From positions 416,082 to 480,081 of the forward strand of contig NZ_JAARZC010000003.1 in NCBI RefSeq assembly GCF_014229095.1: 64,000 bases of DNA. The letters run 5' to 3'. A model generated the notes under the pieces. That model made no database searches. It was not told where the DNA came from and saw nothing but the letters and a program-made list of their open reading frames with translations. This document shows positions 1 through 8,538 of the stretch, in pieces. Made by a program: the position numbers and the translations under genes. How positions within the stretch are numbered: the stretch's first letter is position 1; every line of letters starts with the position of its first letter. Source of the DNA: Listeria cossartiae subsp. cayugensis. Lineage in GTDB: Bacteria > Bacillota > Bacilli > Lactobacillales > Listeriaceae.

Positions 1-380
1 CCGAGTCCATCCACGTCTCGAAAGTAATGTTGCTAGACTCACCAGAAAAAATCACAGATGTTATTAAAAAATTACCAGCGACAATCAAAGACAAATTTTA
101 TGTAGTTCGTAGCGTCCCATATAATCTGGAATTCTTGCAAAAAGGTGTAAACAAAGGATCAGCTCTCGCAAGTTTAGCTGATAAATTAGGTGTAAATCAA
201 AGTGAAGTCATGAGTATCGGCGACCAAGAAAATGATATTACGATGATTGAATACGCTGGAATGGGCGTTGCGATGGGAAATGCGACGGAGCATATTAAAG
301 AAATTGCCAACTATACGACAACGACCAATAACGAGGACGGTGTAGCACAAGCAATTCAAATGCTCGTACTCGACCGGTAA
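1..380 (+). CDS. HAD-superfamily (Cof-type) phosphatase, C-terminal part
   Basis: This is the 3' end of a gene cut by the window edge: the reading frame is open from base 3 with no start. The visible 126 or so codons show the C-terminal part of a Cof/YidA-type HAD sugar-phosphate phosphatase. These are cytosolic enzymes that remove phosphate from sugar phosphates. A conserved lysine context (GVNKGSAL) is followed by motif IV (GDQENDITM, the Mg-binding acidic residues) and the typical ending with AMGNA. The substrate cannot be told from this fragment. A strong intrinsic terminator follows at about 450-491. Confidence 0.85.
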   Translation, partial: ESIHVSKVMLLDSPEKITDVIKKLPATIKDKFYVVRSVPYNLEFLQKGVNKGSALASLADKLGVNQSEVMSIGDQENDITMIEYAGMGVAMGNATEHIKEIANYTTTTNNEDGVAQAIQMLVLDR

Positions 381-451
381 AAACAGTAGTAAAAATAGAA
401 TTTTGCCCTGCGCAGAAAATTTTGATTAAGCTAGAGCCTGAAAATAGTTAT

Positions 452-491
452 AAAAAGTCGAAGCTTCCCATAAAGGAGTTTCGGCTTTTTT
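452..491 (+). terminator. Intrinsic terminator after the HAD phosphatase gene
   Basis: A stem of about 16 pairs (several G-U) has a 7-nt loop, with its 3' arm running into a T-tract. It closes the transcription unit that enters from the left. Confidence 0.8.
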
Positions 492-660
492 GTCTAATTA
501 AGCACTTTATAACATATAGTCCTTTAAAATTGTCACTAAAAGTTCATAAAGAAATTGATTTAATAGCGATACTGCCGAAAAGTGATATAGCTTGAAGTTA
601 CTCCACTGTCATATGATGTGTGATAATAACAAAACTTCATTAGTAAAGGATGAAATTGTA

Positions 661-2433
661 ATGAATAAAAACGGAAACTTTCTAAAAAAAGTAGGTTTAG
701 CATTACTAAGTATTTTAATTATTGTTAGCACCATTTTCCAAACAACTGTTGTAAAAGCGGCAACAAGTTATGGCTCGCAATTTTTAAACACAGTAGAACT
801 TTTAGATAAAGATGGTGTACCACAAACAGATTTTGGTTACTATGACAACATGGATGTACATTACACCTGGTCGATTCCTAATTCAACAGACGTAAAAGCA
901 GGCGACACAATGGATTTCACTTTGCCAAGTCAATTAGCGCTGGCAACGGACCTTGCTTTTGACGTGAAAGATAATAAAGGACAAATAGTTGGAACGGCTA
1001 CTGTGAAAGCGGCAACAAATCAAGTGACACTCGTTTTCAGTGATTACGTAGAAAAACATTCTGATATTAAAGGGGAGCTAGATTTCTGGACCGCTTTTAA
1101 CCAAAAAATAATTACTGGAAATGAAACGATTAATTTGGAATTTCCTCTTGAAAATGGAACGACTGGAATAGAGGTAGAAGTTGGCGAAAAAAAAACAGTC
1201 GGCCCAACAGAAACGCTATTCAAATATGGTTGGATCGATGCTAATAATCCAAGTTTGATCCATTGGGTTGTTCGAGTGAACTACGCCAAAGTGAACATTC
1301 CGAGTGCCATTTTCACGGATATCATCGGCGCCAAACAAACATTAAATTTTGATTCTATCAAAGCGTTTCACGGAACGTATTCAGCAGACGGAATATTTAC
1401 AGCAGGCACGCCGATTTCCAGCACCAATTTTTCTGCAACGAGCGATGGATTCAGAGTAGATTTAGGAACGCTAACAGATTCCGTGCAAATTTCTTATACA
1501 ACAACCGCGACAGATGGCGGGAAGTCCACTCAGTACGATAATACCGCCAAATTAATGGGAATCGATTTTGCCACGAAACAAACATTGACTTGGACACCAG
1601 CATCAGGAGGTGGCGGTGACGCGGACGGTACAACTGGTTCAGTCACACTCACGAAAGAAGATGCGAAAACAAAAGCAACTCTCGCTGGCGCAGAATTCAA
1701 ACTAGTGGATTCAAAAGGTACTATTTTACAAGAAAACATTGCAACGGATGCGAGCGGGCAACTTAGTATTGCCAACCTGAAATTTGACACTTATCAATTA
1801 ATCGAAACAAAAGCTCCGGATGGCTACAAGCTTGATGTGACACCAGTAGAATTCACTATTGACGAAAACAACAATGCGATTACCGTAACAAAAGAAAACA
1901 CTCTTAACACCGGCTCCGTAGAACTGACGAAACTAGATGCCACAACCAAAATATCCCTAGCCGGAGCAACATTTGAACTACAAGATAAACAAGGAAACAT
2001 CTTACAAACCGGCCTAACTACGGATGAAAATGGCATCCTAACAGTAACAGATTTAGTGCCAGGAACCTACCAATTTGTGGAAACCAAAGCTCCTATTGGT
2101 TATGAAATCGATACAACCCCAGTCATTTTCGAAATCGTAGCAGGCGAAACAGATCAACCAGTAAAAGTAACAAAAGAAAACACACCAGAAACCCCAATAC
2201 CGCCAACTCCAGTACCACCAGTACCAAATGAACCGACTGTGCCTCCAGCAAAACCAGAAGTACCAGTCACACCTAACAAACCAGAACCTAGCAAGGAAAG
2301 CCCAAAACCAACCGAACCAGGCACAACCACTATAAAACTTCCAACAACCGGCGATACCCCACTTGTTAACGGCTGGGGACTGTTACTCGTAGCGATTTCA
2401 GCGAGCGGCCTAATTGCACTTAGAAGAAAATAA
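661..2433 (+). CDS. LPXTG-anchored adhesin with Cna-B repeats
   Basis: This is a 590-residue sortase substrate. The chosen start is the ATG at 661, with AAAGGA 10 nt upstream, because it begins a classical signal peptide (Lys-rich start, hydrophobic core, cleavage near VKA-AT). An upstream TTG frame is open but would spoil the signal peptide. Residues about 35-320 resemble the Ig-like adhesive/collagen-binding region of Gram-positive MSCRAMM proteins. Two Cna-B/SpaA-type domains follow (about 324-412 and 413-500), each with the TK-D start and ETKAP end typical of intramolecular isopeptide domains. A Pro-rich wall-spanning linker leads to LPTTG (from residue 560), a membrane segment and an RRK tail. 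It probably corresponds to one of the paired peptidoglycan-bound proteins near lmo0159/lmo0160. The ligand is unknown. Confidence 0.88.
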   Translation: MNKNGNFLKKVGLALLSILIIVSTIFQTTVVKAATSYGSQFLNTVELLDKDGVPQTDFGYYDNMDVHYTWSIPNSTDVKAGDTMDFTLPSQLALATDLAFDVKDNKGQIVGTATVKAATNQVTLVFSDYVEKHSDIKGELDFWTAFNQKIITGNETINLEFPLENGTTGIEVEVGEKKTVGPTETLFKYGWIDANNPSLIHWVVRVNYAKVNIPSAIFTDIIGAKQTLNFDSIKAFHGTYSADGIFTAGTPISSTNFSATSDGFRVDLGTLTDSVQISYTTTATDGGKSTQYDNTAKLMGIDFATKQTLTWTPASGGGGDADGTTGSVTLTKEDAKTKATLAGAEFKLVDSKGTILQENIATDASGQLSIANLKFDTYQLIETKAPDGYKLDVTPVEFTIDENNNAITVTKENTLNTGSVELTKLDATTKISLAGATFELQDKQGNILQTGLTTDENGILTVTDLVPGTYQFVETKAPIGYEIDTTPVIFEIVAGETDQPVKVTKENTPETPIPPTPVPPVPNEPTVPPAKPEVPVTPNKPEPSKESPKPTEPGTTTIKLPTTGDTPLVNGWGLLLVAISASGLIALRRK

Positions 2434-2434
2434 T

Positions 2435-2475
2435 AAAAAACCGTAAGCGCGTTATTAATGTGCTTACGGTTTTTT
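2435..2475. terminator. Bidirectional terminator between LPXTG adhesin and small membrane protein
   Basis: A 14-bp perfect stem (AAAAAACCGTAAGC / GCTTACGGTTTTTT) is flanked by A and T tracts, so it can work on both strands. It shares its core with the terminator at 2825-2865. Confidence 0.9.
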
Positions 2476-2487
2476 GCATTAAATTTT

Positions 2488-2724
2488 TTAACTATAAAAA
2501 GTAATAACTCCAACGATAGCAGAAATAATTATCAAAACAGAACATATAATACTAATGATAGATAATACTTTAGTCGTTTTGTTAATAGATGTAACTTCTA
2601 CTCGAATTGAACGGTTACTATAGATAAGAGTTATAATAGCGATGATTAATCCAAATGGTACAAAAAATGAGATGATCGAAAAAACAAGAGCAAGTATATC
2701 TTTATTTTTTTTCGTAGTTGGCAT
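2488..2724 (-). CDS. Small two-helix membrane protein, function unknown
   Basis: This 78-residue protein has a short charged N-terminus (MPTTKKNKD) and two predicted membrane segments (about 10-33 and 50-76) joined by a polar loop. A strong ribosome site (GGGAGG on the minus strand) lies 8 nt before the ATG. It looks like a DUF4190-type small membrane protein, but this assignment is weak. The gene stands alone between two nearly identical terminators, which suggests a mobile or recently rearranged cassette. No function is proposed. Confidence 0.7.
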   Translation of the reverse strand: MPTTKKNKDILALVFSIISFFVPFGLIIAIITLIYSNRSIRVEVTSINKTTKVLSIISIICSVLIIISAIVGVITFYS

Positions 2725-2824
2725 AGTGTCCTCCCGTTTGATTAACTAGTTTTCTTTTATTGTATAATGCTTAATAATATAGCGCAAGCATGGATTTATC
2801 GTATTTTTATGCTTTGAAAATAAC

Positions 2825-2865
2825 AAAAAACCGTAAGCACACTTATACAGTGCTTACGGTTTTTT
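2825..2865. terminator. Terminator of the RsbR-like gene / boundary hairpin
   Basis: A perfect 16-bp stem (AAAAAACCGTAAGCAC / GTGCTTACGGTTTTTT) directly abuts the stop codon of the minus-strand RsbR-like gene. It serves that gene and may also act on the plus strand. Confidence 0.88.
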
Positions 2866-3701
2866 CATATAGTTCTAGTCTGATCTTGCAAAACAGCCTT
2901 CAATGAATGATAGGCCGGTATAGATAAGTTTAAATCAACACGGTTAATCTGTTGTGCCATTTGTGGTTGAATGCCGGAAATGAATGCTTCGACACCAAGC
3001 AATTTGAGCACGGTTACCAAGTTGTTGAGCATTTCTCCAAGTGCATCGTCAAAAGATGTAATTCCTGACAAGTCAATACAAAGTTGTTCCACGCCAAGGT
3101 GAACGCATTTGTTTGCCGTGATTTCGGATAATTTGTCTGCCCGGTCACGGTCCACTCGTCCCATTAAAGGAAGTATCGCTAATTTGTCCGTAATTGAAAT
3201 GACTGGGGTGCTAATTTCTTCAATTAAGCGATGTTGTTGTTCTAAATGTTGAACGATGTCATTGTAGTACATTGCCGAGAAGGCCTCGTTGATTCGGTCA
3301 AATCCGTGGTTAACCATCGCCAAACTTGATGAAAAGTCGCATTTAGACACTTCATCATTATGAATACAAAAATCACCAACAGCAGTTACAAATTCGCGGC
3401 GCAGTTTATCTAGGGTAGTAATAACTTCAGGTAGTGGCACTTCATTTTCCATACGACGCGCGTACATGTTATCGAGCCATTTATCCAGTTTTTCAAAGAA
3501 AGCCTTTTTACCAGTGAAGTAAGAAATGATTAGGTCAGCGGTTTGTTCACTATCAGCGCGCAGTTCATCTTTGTAGCGCGGCGAGTAAACAAAGCTAGTA
3601 TACGTATTTTCATTTTCATAAATTTTTGATAACCAATTGTTAATGATTTCTTCGGTATGAGCCCTTAAATACAGTTCCATACGTCCGTTCGATTCATTCA
3701 T
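2865..3701 (-). CDS. RsbR-family stressosome paralog (STAS domain)
   Basis: This is a 278-residue cytosolic protein with a helical non-haem-globin-like N-terminal sensor (about 1-155), a connecting helix, and a C-terminal STAS domain (about 163-275; EISTPVISI, LCIDLSGI, FISGIQPQ). In Bacillus and Listeria, RsbR proteins and RsbS form the stressosome that controls sigma-B. By position this is the paralog called lmo0161 in L. monocytogenes. By eye alignment with B. subtilis RsbRA, the two phospho-acceptor threonines (T171, T205) are replaced by R182 and D219. It may therefore act as a non-switchable or constitutively 'phosphorylated-like' member. It is monocistronic and divergent from holB. Confidence 0.85.
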   Translation of the reverse strand: MNESNGRMELYLRAHTEEIINNWLSKIYENENTYTSFVYSPRYKDELRADSEQTADLIISYFTGKKAFFEKLDKWLDNMYARRMENEVPLPEVITTLDKLRREFVTAVGDFCIHNDEVSKCDFSSSLAMVNHGFDRINEAFSAMYYNDIVQHLEQQHRLIEEISTPVISITDKLAILPLMGRVDRDRADKLSEITANKCVHLGVEQLCIDLSGITSFDDALGEMLNNLVTVLKLLGVEAFISGIQPQMAQQINRVDLNLSIPAYHSLKAVLQDQTRTI

Positions 3702-3918
3702 ACCAGACAGCCCCTTTAAGTCTAAGTATAATAACTACTTTTCTTATATTCTATGCTCAAAAAGGTGTACTGTCCATTTAAATTTTGGAAAAAAAGTTAA
3801 TTTATTGAAAATGTAATATTAGTTAACAAATTCGTCGTTATTTTTTTGTTAAAATTCCGAAGCTATTTAGGCTTGGTCATGGTATAATATTACAATATGG
3901 ATAGAAAGGAAGTTTTTT

Positions 3919-4911
3919 GTGGGATTACAGGATGAACTTACAGTGATGCAACCAGTGGTCATGAAGATTTTTTCAAAAAGTGTCCGCGAAAATCGATTAT
4001 CTCACGGCTATTTACTGGAAGGATCAAGTGGTACAGGGAAGAAACGCACAGCACTTTGGTTAGCTCAGAGCCTTTTTTGTTTAGAAAGAACTGAGACTGA
4101 ACTTGCTTGTGGGAAGTGTGCCAATTGTACGAGAATAGCGAGTCATAATCATCCGGATGTTCATTTGCTAGAGCCAGATGGAGCTAGTATAAAGATTGAT
4201 CAGGTTCGCGCGTTGAAGCAAGAATTAAGCAAACGTGGGATGGAATCAGATCAAAAGGTAGTTATCATTTACGATGCAGAAAAAATGACTGTGCAATCAG
4301 CCAATAGTCTGCTGAAATTTATAGAAGAACCAGAAGGCGGTTTGTTATTATTATTTTTAACAACAAATCCCGGGCAAATTTTGCCAACGATTCAATCAAG
4401 ACTGCAACCTGTCACATTTAAATCACTGACTTTTGATAGTCTACTCGCTTCGCTAACAGCAGCAGGCATTTCCGAACAAAAAGCGCGGATTTATGCTAGC
4501 ATTACTGGAAGTGTAGAGCAAGCGAAGGCGTTTGAAGAGAGTGAGTGGTTTGGTGAGGCAAGAAATGTAGTCATCAAGTTGTACGAAGGAATTCACCATC
4601 AAGGGACCAGCCCGTTAATTATCATTCAAGAATCATGGATGCCACTTTTTAAAGAGAAAGACAAGATGGCGCTTGGGCTCGAATTGTTGTTACTGCTGTA
4701 CCGTGACCGGCTGCACCTTACACTTGAAGAGAACTACGAACCAATTTGTACTGCGCAAAAAGAAATGCTCGGACAAGATGCACTGCGCAAATCACTGTCC
4801 GAAACCACAGGGGAAATCGAGAAGATTCTCGCTGCGAAATCAAAACTGGATTCCAATATGAACACGCAACTTCTAATGGAGCAGTTAGTTCTGGAAATCC
4901 AAGGGAGGTAA
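3919..4911 (+). CDS. holB: DNA polymerase III delta' subunit
   Basis: This 330-residue clamp-loader subunit starts with GTG and has GAAAGGAAG upstream. It shows an AAA+ P-loop (SSGTGKK near residue 35), the four-cysteine zinc module (ACGKCANCTRI) and the SNSLLKFIEEP motif. It loads the sliding clamp with DnaX and HolA. An extended -10 promoter (TGGTATAAT, 3880-3888) lies upstream. The gene is the first of the holB-ricT-yabA-yabB-yazA-rsmI operon, the same order as in B. subtilis, and its stop codon overlaps the ribosome site of ricT. Confidence 0.95.
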   Translation: MGLQDELTVMQPVVMKIFSKSVRENRLSHGYLLEGSSGTGKKRTALWLAQSLFCLERTETELACGKCANCTRIASHNHPDVHLLEPDGASIKIDQVRALKQELSKRGMESDQKVVIIYDAEKMTVQSANSLLKFIEEPEGGLLLLFLTTNPGQILPTIQSRLQPVTFKSLTFDSLLASLTAAGISEQKARIYASITGSVEQAKAFEESEWFGEARNVVIKLYEGIHHQGTSPLIIIQESWMPLFKEKDKMALGLELLLLLYRDRLHLTLEENYEPICTAQKEMLGQDALRKSLSETTGEIEKILAAKSKLDSNMNTQLLMEQLVLEIQGR

Positions 4912-4916
4912 TCGCT

Positions 4917-5750
4917 ATGCTTAAAATTGTAGGCGTCCGTTTTAAAGACGTTGGTAAAATATATTATTTCTCACCTGGCGAACTGGAAATTACAGAAAAC
5001 CAAGGTGTTATTGTTGAAAATGCACAAGGAATTGAATTTGGTAAAGCAGTCATTGAGCCGCGCTATGTGGACGAAGAAGATGTTGTTTTACCGCTTAAAA
5101 AAGTACTTCGTGTTGCAACCGAGGCGGATTATAAGTGTGTTGCTGAAAATGGCGATTCATGTCAGAAAGCCTTTTTATTATGTGATGAAAAAATCCGTGA
5201 ACGCGAACTTGAGATGAGTTTGGTTGATGTTGATTACACCTTTGACCGTAATAAAATCATTTTTTACTTTACTGCGGAAGGTCGTGTCGATTTCCGGGAG
5301 CTCGTGAAAGATTTGGCGTCTGTTTTCCGGACTCGCATCGAACTCCGCCAAATTGGTGTTCGTGATGAAGCGAAATTGCTTGGTGGGATTGGTCCATGTG
5401 GTCGTATGCTGTGCTGTTCCACGTTCCTAGGCGATTTCGAACCCGTTTCCATCAAAATGGCGAAAGACCAAAACTTATCCCTTAATCCAACGAAAATTTC
5501 TGGTTTATGTGGACGTTTAATGTGCTGTTTGAAATATGAGAACGATGAATATGAGCAAGCAAAACGTGAAATGCCTGACGTTGGTGTAAAAGTAAAAACT
5601 CCAGAAGGCACAGAAGCACGTGTTTCGGGAATCAACTTGCTTTCAAGAATCTTACAAGTGAGTTTGCCCGAAGAAGAGACGGTTATAGAATACGAACTGG
5701 ACGAATTACGCCCATACAACGAATTTCTAAAACAACCGGCAAAGTCTTGA
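4917..5750 (+). CDS. ricT: RicT/YaaT, PSP1-domain Fe-S protein
   Basis: This 277-residue protein uses the ATG at 4917, preceded by GGGAGG inside the end of holB. The reading frame is open further upstream but overlaps holB and has no ribosome site. The PSP1 domain includes the cysteine clusters CGRMLCC and CGRLMCC. In the B. subtilis RicA-RicF-RicT complex, such cysteines bind Fe-S clusters, and the complex works with RNase Y in mRNA maturation and biofilm/competence control. It is sometimes misannotated as a signal peptidase-like protein. Confidence 0.92.
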   Translation: MLKIVGVRFKDVGKIYYFSPGELEITENQGVIVENAQGIEFGKAVIEPRYVDEEDVVLPLKKVLRVATEADYKCVAENGDSCQKAFLLCDEKIRERELEMSLVDVDYTFDRNKIIFYFTAEGRVDFRELVKDLASVFRTRIELRQIGVRDEAKLLGGIGPCGRMLCCSTFLGDFEPVSIKMAKDQNLSLNPTKISGLCGRLMCCLKYENDEYEQAKREMPDVGVKVKTPEGTEARVSGINLLSRILQVSLPEEETVIEYELDELRPYNEFLKQPAKS

Positions 5751-5760
5751 GGTGAAAAAA

Positions 5761-6150
5761 TTGGATAAAAAAGCTATTTTTGACTCAGTCAGTAATATGG
5801 AGGAGCGAATTGGCGAATTGTATCAGCAACTTGGAGATCTAAAGACAAACTTAGGCGAAATGTTGGAAGAAAATAACCGATTAAACCTTGAAAACGAGCA
5901 TTTACGACGCAGACTTTCTTTGACGGATGAAGCGACACCAGAACCTAAAGCCGAAACAGAGGCTGAGCATGGTGTGATGGCGCCCAACCGCAAAGAAGCA
6001 ATGCAGCAAATGATTGAACTAGGGGAAGGTTATGACAATCTTGTCCAACTTTACAAGGAAGGGTTTCATGTTTGCAATGTACATTTCGGCAGCCCGCGTG
6101 GCAATGATGAAGATTGTTTATTTTGCTTATCCTTGCTCAATAAAAAATAA
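5761..6150 (+). CDS. yabA: YabA, DnaA-binding negative regulator of replication initiation
   Basis: The predicted protein has 129 residues. The TTG at 5761 is preferred because GAGGTG sits just upstream at good spacing and the product then begins [10 protein letters not shown], like B. subtilis YabA. The in-frame GTG at 5752 lies within that ribosome site. The N-terminal half is a leucine-zipper coiled coil (tetramerisation). The C-terminal half has the zinc-binding residues in CNVHFGS and DCLFC that bind DnaA and DnaN. It limits replication initiation in Firmicutes. It is co-transcribed with ricT, and a terminator-like hairpin follows. Confidence 0.92.
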   Translation: MDKKAIFDSVSNMEERIGELYQQLGDLKTNLGEMLEENNRLNLENEHLRRRLSLTDEATPEPKAETEAEHGVMAPNRKEAMQQMIELGEGYDNLVQLYKEGFHVCNVHFGSPRGNDEDCLFCLSLLNKK

Positions 6151-6156
6151 CATGAC

Positions 6157-6188
6157 GGGCCTTTCTCGATTCAAGAGAAGGGCTTTTT
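6157..6188 (+). terminator. Partial terminator between yabA and yabB
   Basis: A 9-bp stem (GCCTTTCTC / GAGAAGGGC) with a 7-nt loop and TTTTT lies inside the holB-rsmI gene run. It may lower expression of the downstream genes rather than end the transcript completely. Confidence 0.6.
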
Positions 6189-6207
6189 GCTAGAAAAGGT
6201 GAATCAT

Positions 6208-6960
6208 TTGGAAAAACTCAAATTAATAGGCGATGAACGACTAGATTACTTACTAGCGGAAAATTTGCGGATTATTCAAAGCCCATCCGTATTTTCATTT
6301 TCGATAGATGCGGTTCTCCTTGCGAAATTCAGCTATTTACCCATTCGGAAAGGGAAGATAATTGATTTGTGCAGCGGGAATGGGATTATTCCTTTACTAC
6401 TTAGCACACGAACGGAAGCGAAAATAGTTGGCGTTGAAATCCAGGGACGCCTGGCAGATATGGCAAAAAGAAGTATTGCGTATAATCATTTGGAAGAGCA
6501 AATTGAAATGATCGAATACGATTTGAAAAATATTACAGACCTCATTCCAAAAGAGCGCGCAGATATCGTTACTTGTAATCCGCCGTATTTCGCAACACCA
6601 AATACCAGTTTGAAAAATACCAATGAACATTTTCGGATTGCTCGTCATGAAGTAATGTGCACGTTAGAAGATACGATTCGCGTGGCGGCCAGTCTTTTAA
6701 AACAAGGCGGAAAAGCCAATTTTGTCCATCGTCCGGAACGATTGTTAGATATCATCGATTTAATGCGAAAATATCGCCTAGAGCCAAAACGCATTCAATT
6801 TGTCCATCCGCGACTAGACCGGGAAGCGAACACGGTACTTGTTGAAGGAATTAAAGACGGAAAACCTGGTGTGAAATATGTTCCGCCTGTTATCGTATAT
6901 GACGAGCAGGGCGAATATACACCAGTGATTAAGGAGATTTTATATGGCGAAAGCGAGTGA
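6208..6960 (+). CDS. yabB: tRNA1(Val) (adenine(37)-N6)-methyltransferase
   Basis: This is a 250-residue SAM-dependent methyltransferase. The TTG start at 6208 is supported by AAAAGGTG 6-7 nt upstream. An earlier TTG at 6187 lies inside the terminator hairpin and is rejected. Motif I reads [10 protein letters not shown], and the catalytic NPPYF motif of N6-adenine methylases is at about residue 128. The family (TrmN6/YfiC) methylates A37 of tRNA-Val. The end of the gene overlaps yazA by 17 nt, which indicates translational coupling. Confidence 0.9.
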   Translation: MEKLKLIGDERLDYLLAENLRIIQSPSVFSFSIDAVLLAKFSYLPIRKGKIIDLCSGNGIIPLLLSTRTEAKIVGVEIQGRLADMAKRSIAYNHLEEQIEMIEYDLKNITDLIPKERADIVTCNPPYFATPNTSLKNTNEHFRIARHEVMCTLEDTIRVAASLLKQGGKANFVHRPERLLDIIDLMRKYRLEPKRIQFVHPRLDREANTVLVEGIKDGKPGVKYVPPVIVYDEQGEYTPVIKEILYGESE

Positions 6961-7219
6961 GCATTTCTTTTATGTGCTAAAATGTAATGATAATTCGTAT
7001 TATGGCGGTTATACGACCGATGTAGTGCGCCGAGAAGCAGAGCACAATGCGGGGATTAGGTGCAAATATACAAAAACTCGCCGCCCGGTAAAAGTCATCC
7101 ATTTTGAAAAATTTGAAACAAGAAGTGAAGCCACAAAGGCAGAAGCAGCATTCAAAAAATTATCACGTAAAAATAAAGACGCCTATTTAATCGAACAACG
7201 GGAGGAGGAATCCGAATGA
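6944..7219 (+). CDS. yazA: GIY-YIG domain protein
   Basis: The product has 91 residues. It is a single GIY-YIG nuclease-fold domain ([16 protein letters not shown], then conserved Arg and Glu residues), like B. subtilis YazA and the UPF0213 family. These domains cut DNA in UvrC and homing nucleases, but the role of stand-alone copies is not established. It overlaps yabB upstream and shares an ATGA overlap with rsmI downstream, so it is expressed with RNA-modification genes. Confidence 0.88.
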   Translation: MAKASEHFFYVLKCNDNSYYGGYTTDVVRREAEHNAGIRCKYTKTRRPVKVIHFEKFETRSEATKAEAAFKKLSRKNKDAYLIEQREEESE

Positions 7220-8097
7220 TAAAAAGTCAAAAAAGCTTTAGCGGAGCGAGCCAAGGAGCATTGTATTTAGTGCCGACGCCAATTGGGAATTTAGAAGATA
7301 TGACTTTCCGGGCAATTCGGATGCTGAAAGAAGCAGATATTATTGCAGCAGAAGACACGCGAAACACGGTGAAACTTTTAAATCATTTTGAAATTACGAC
7401 CCGAATGACGAGTTATCATCAGTTTACGAAGGAAAATAAAGAAGATAATATTATCCAGCGAATGTTAGACGGGGAAGTGGTTGCGCTTGTTAGCGACGCC
7501 GGGATGCCTTCTATTTCTGACCCGGGGTACGAACTTGTCCAAAATGCGCTAAACGCCGAAATTCCAGTTATTCCATTACCCGGAGCGAATGCTGCTTTAA
7601 CTGCATTGATTGCGTCAGGTCTCGCGCCGCAGCCATTTTACTTCTACGGTTTCCTGCCACGTCAAAATAAAGAGCGTAGCCAAGCGGTCGAAAAACTAGC
7701 CGCTCGCGAAGAAACTTGGATTTTGTATGAATCGCCACATCGTTTGAAAGAAACGCTAAAAGCAATCATTAAAAGTACTGGAAATGACCGGAAAATTGTC
7801 CTATGCCGCGAACTTACAAAACGATTTGAAGAATTTTTGCGAGGAACGGTAGAAGATGCACTGAACTGGGCGACGGATGAAGAAGTACGCGGGGAATTTT
7901 GCTTGATTATTGAAGGGAATGCTAATCCACCTCTTGCAGAAGAGCAATTGTGGTGGCAAGAGCTTGATATTAAAACACACGTGAGTACCGTTATGGAACA
8001 AGAAAACATCAGTTCCAAAGAAGCGATTAAAACAGTGATGAAAGCGAGAAATTTACCGAAACGAGAAGTGTATTCCGCCTATCATGAAATAAAATAA
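7216..8097 (+). CDS. rsmI: 16S rRNA (cytidine(1402)-2'-O)-methyltransferase
   Basis: This 293-residue protein belongs to the tetrapyrrole-methylase fold family. Family motifs are LVPTPIGNLEDMT, AAEDTRNT, LVSDAGMPSISDPG and PLPGANA, in order. RsmI methylates the 2'-OH of C1402 in the ribosomal P site together with RsmH. The ATG overlaps the yazA stop by 4 nt, and GGGAGGAGG lies just upstream. It is the last gene of the operon and is followed by a strong bidirectional terminator shared with abrB. Confidence 0.95.
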   Translation: MIKSQKSFSGASQGALYLVPTPIGNLEDMTFRAIRMLKEADIIAAEDTRNTVKLLNHFEITTRMTSYHQFTKENKEDNIIQRMLDGEVVALVSDAGMPSISDPGYELVQNALNAEIPVIPLPGANAALTALIASGLAPQPFYFYGFLPRQNKERSQAVEKLAAREETWILYESPHRLKETLKAIIKSTGNDRKIVLCRELTKRFEEFLRGTVEDALNWATDEEVRGEFCLIIEGNANPPLAEEQLWWQELDIKTHVSTVMEQENISSKEAIKTVMKARNLPKREVYSAYHEIK

Positions 8098-8140
8098 AAA
8101 CATGCGCGAAGTCTTAAACGAGGACTTCGCGTATGTTTTT
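8096..8140. terminator. Bidirectional terminator between rsmI and abrB
   Basis: A stem of about 18 pairs (AAAAACATGCGCGAAGTC with its partner) is flanked by A/T tracts and sits exactly between two convergent genes. Confidence 0.9.
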
Positions 8141-8425
8141 TTATAACGTATCACCAAATCGGCGTTGGATTTCTTCCATTAACTCAGCGGCGCCTTCTTT
8201 ACTAAGCGTCAATTTGCCATCCACGAATTTTTTATTATCAACAGAAAATTCTCCGGTGACATCACATACCAAACCAGCAGAATATTTTTTCAACACAATC
8301 GCATCTTCATCTGTAAAAATTTCTAACGGATCTTTGACATTTAAATTCATGGTCCGTCTAATTTCAATCGGGATAACCACGCGACCAAGTTCGTCAATTT
8401 TTCTTACCATTCCAGTCGATTTCAT
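8141..8425 (-). CDS. abrB: AbrB-family transition-state regulator
   Basis: This 94-residue protein has an N-terminal SpoVT/AbrB swapped-hairpin DNA-binding domain (STGMVRKIDELGRVVIPIEIR, residues 3-23, split here only as a region) and a C-terminal tetramerisation part. In Bacillus, AbrB represses post-exponential genes. Listeria does not sporulate, so the regulon must differ. GAAGGTGAG precedes the ATG. It is a single gene convergent with rsmI. Confidence 0.92.
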   Translation of the reverse strand: MKSTGMVRKIDELGRVVIPIEIRRTMNLNVKDPLEIFTDEDAIVLKKYSAGLVCDVTGEFSVDNKKFVDGKLTLSKEGAAELMEEIQRRFGDTL

Positions 8426-8538
8426 TTTCTCACCTTCTTGATAATTTTTATTTATTTTAACAGAAAATTAAAGGAATAGGAATGATTTCATAGTGAAAAG
8501 GGTATAGAGCATAAGTAGACGAATTAGGGGGATAAGAA

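Noticed and set aside
1451..2513. Several minus-strand open frames inside the LPXTG adhesin gene
   Set aside because: Shadows of a low-complexity, Thr/Pro-rich coding sequence; no starts with ribosome sites and no recognisable protein.
4746..4916. 57-codon upstream extension of ricT overlapping holB
   Set aside because: No ribosome site at the upstream start, and the ATG at 4917 has GGGAGG and matches the family length.
5752..5760. GTG start for yabA
   Set aside because: The GTG is inside the ribosome site of the TTG at 5761, and the shorter product matches B. subtilis YabA.
8133..8441. Open frame of 102 codons on the plus strand across abrB
   Set aside because: It lies fully antisense to abrB, which has a conserved domain and a ribosome site; no ribosome site or family supports the antisense frame.
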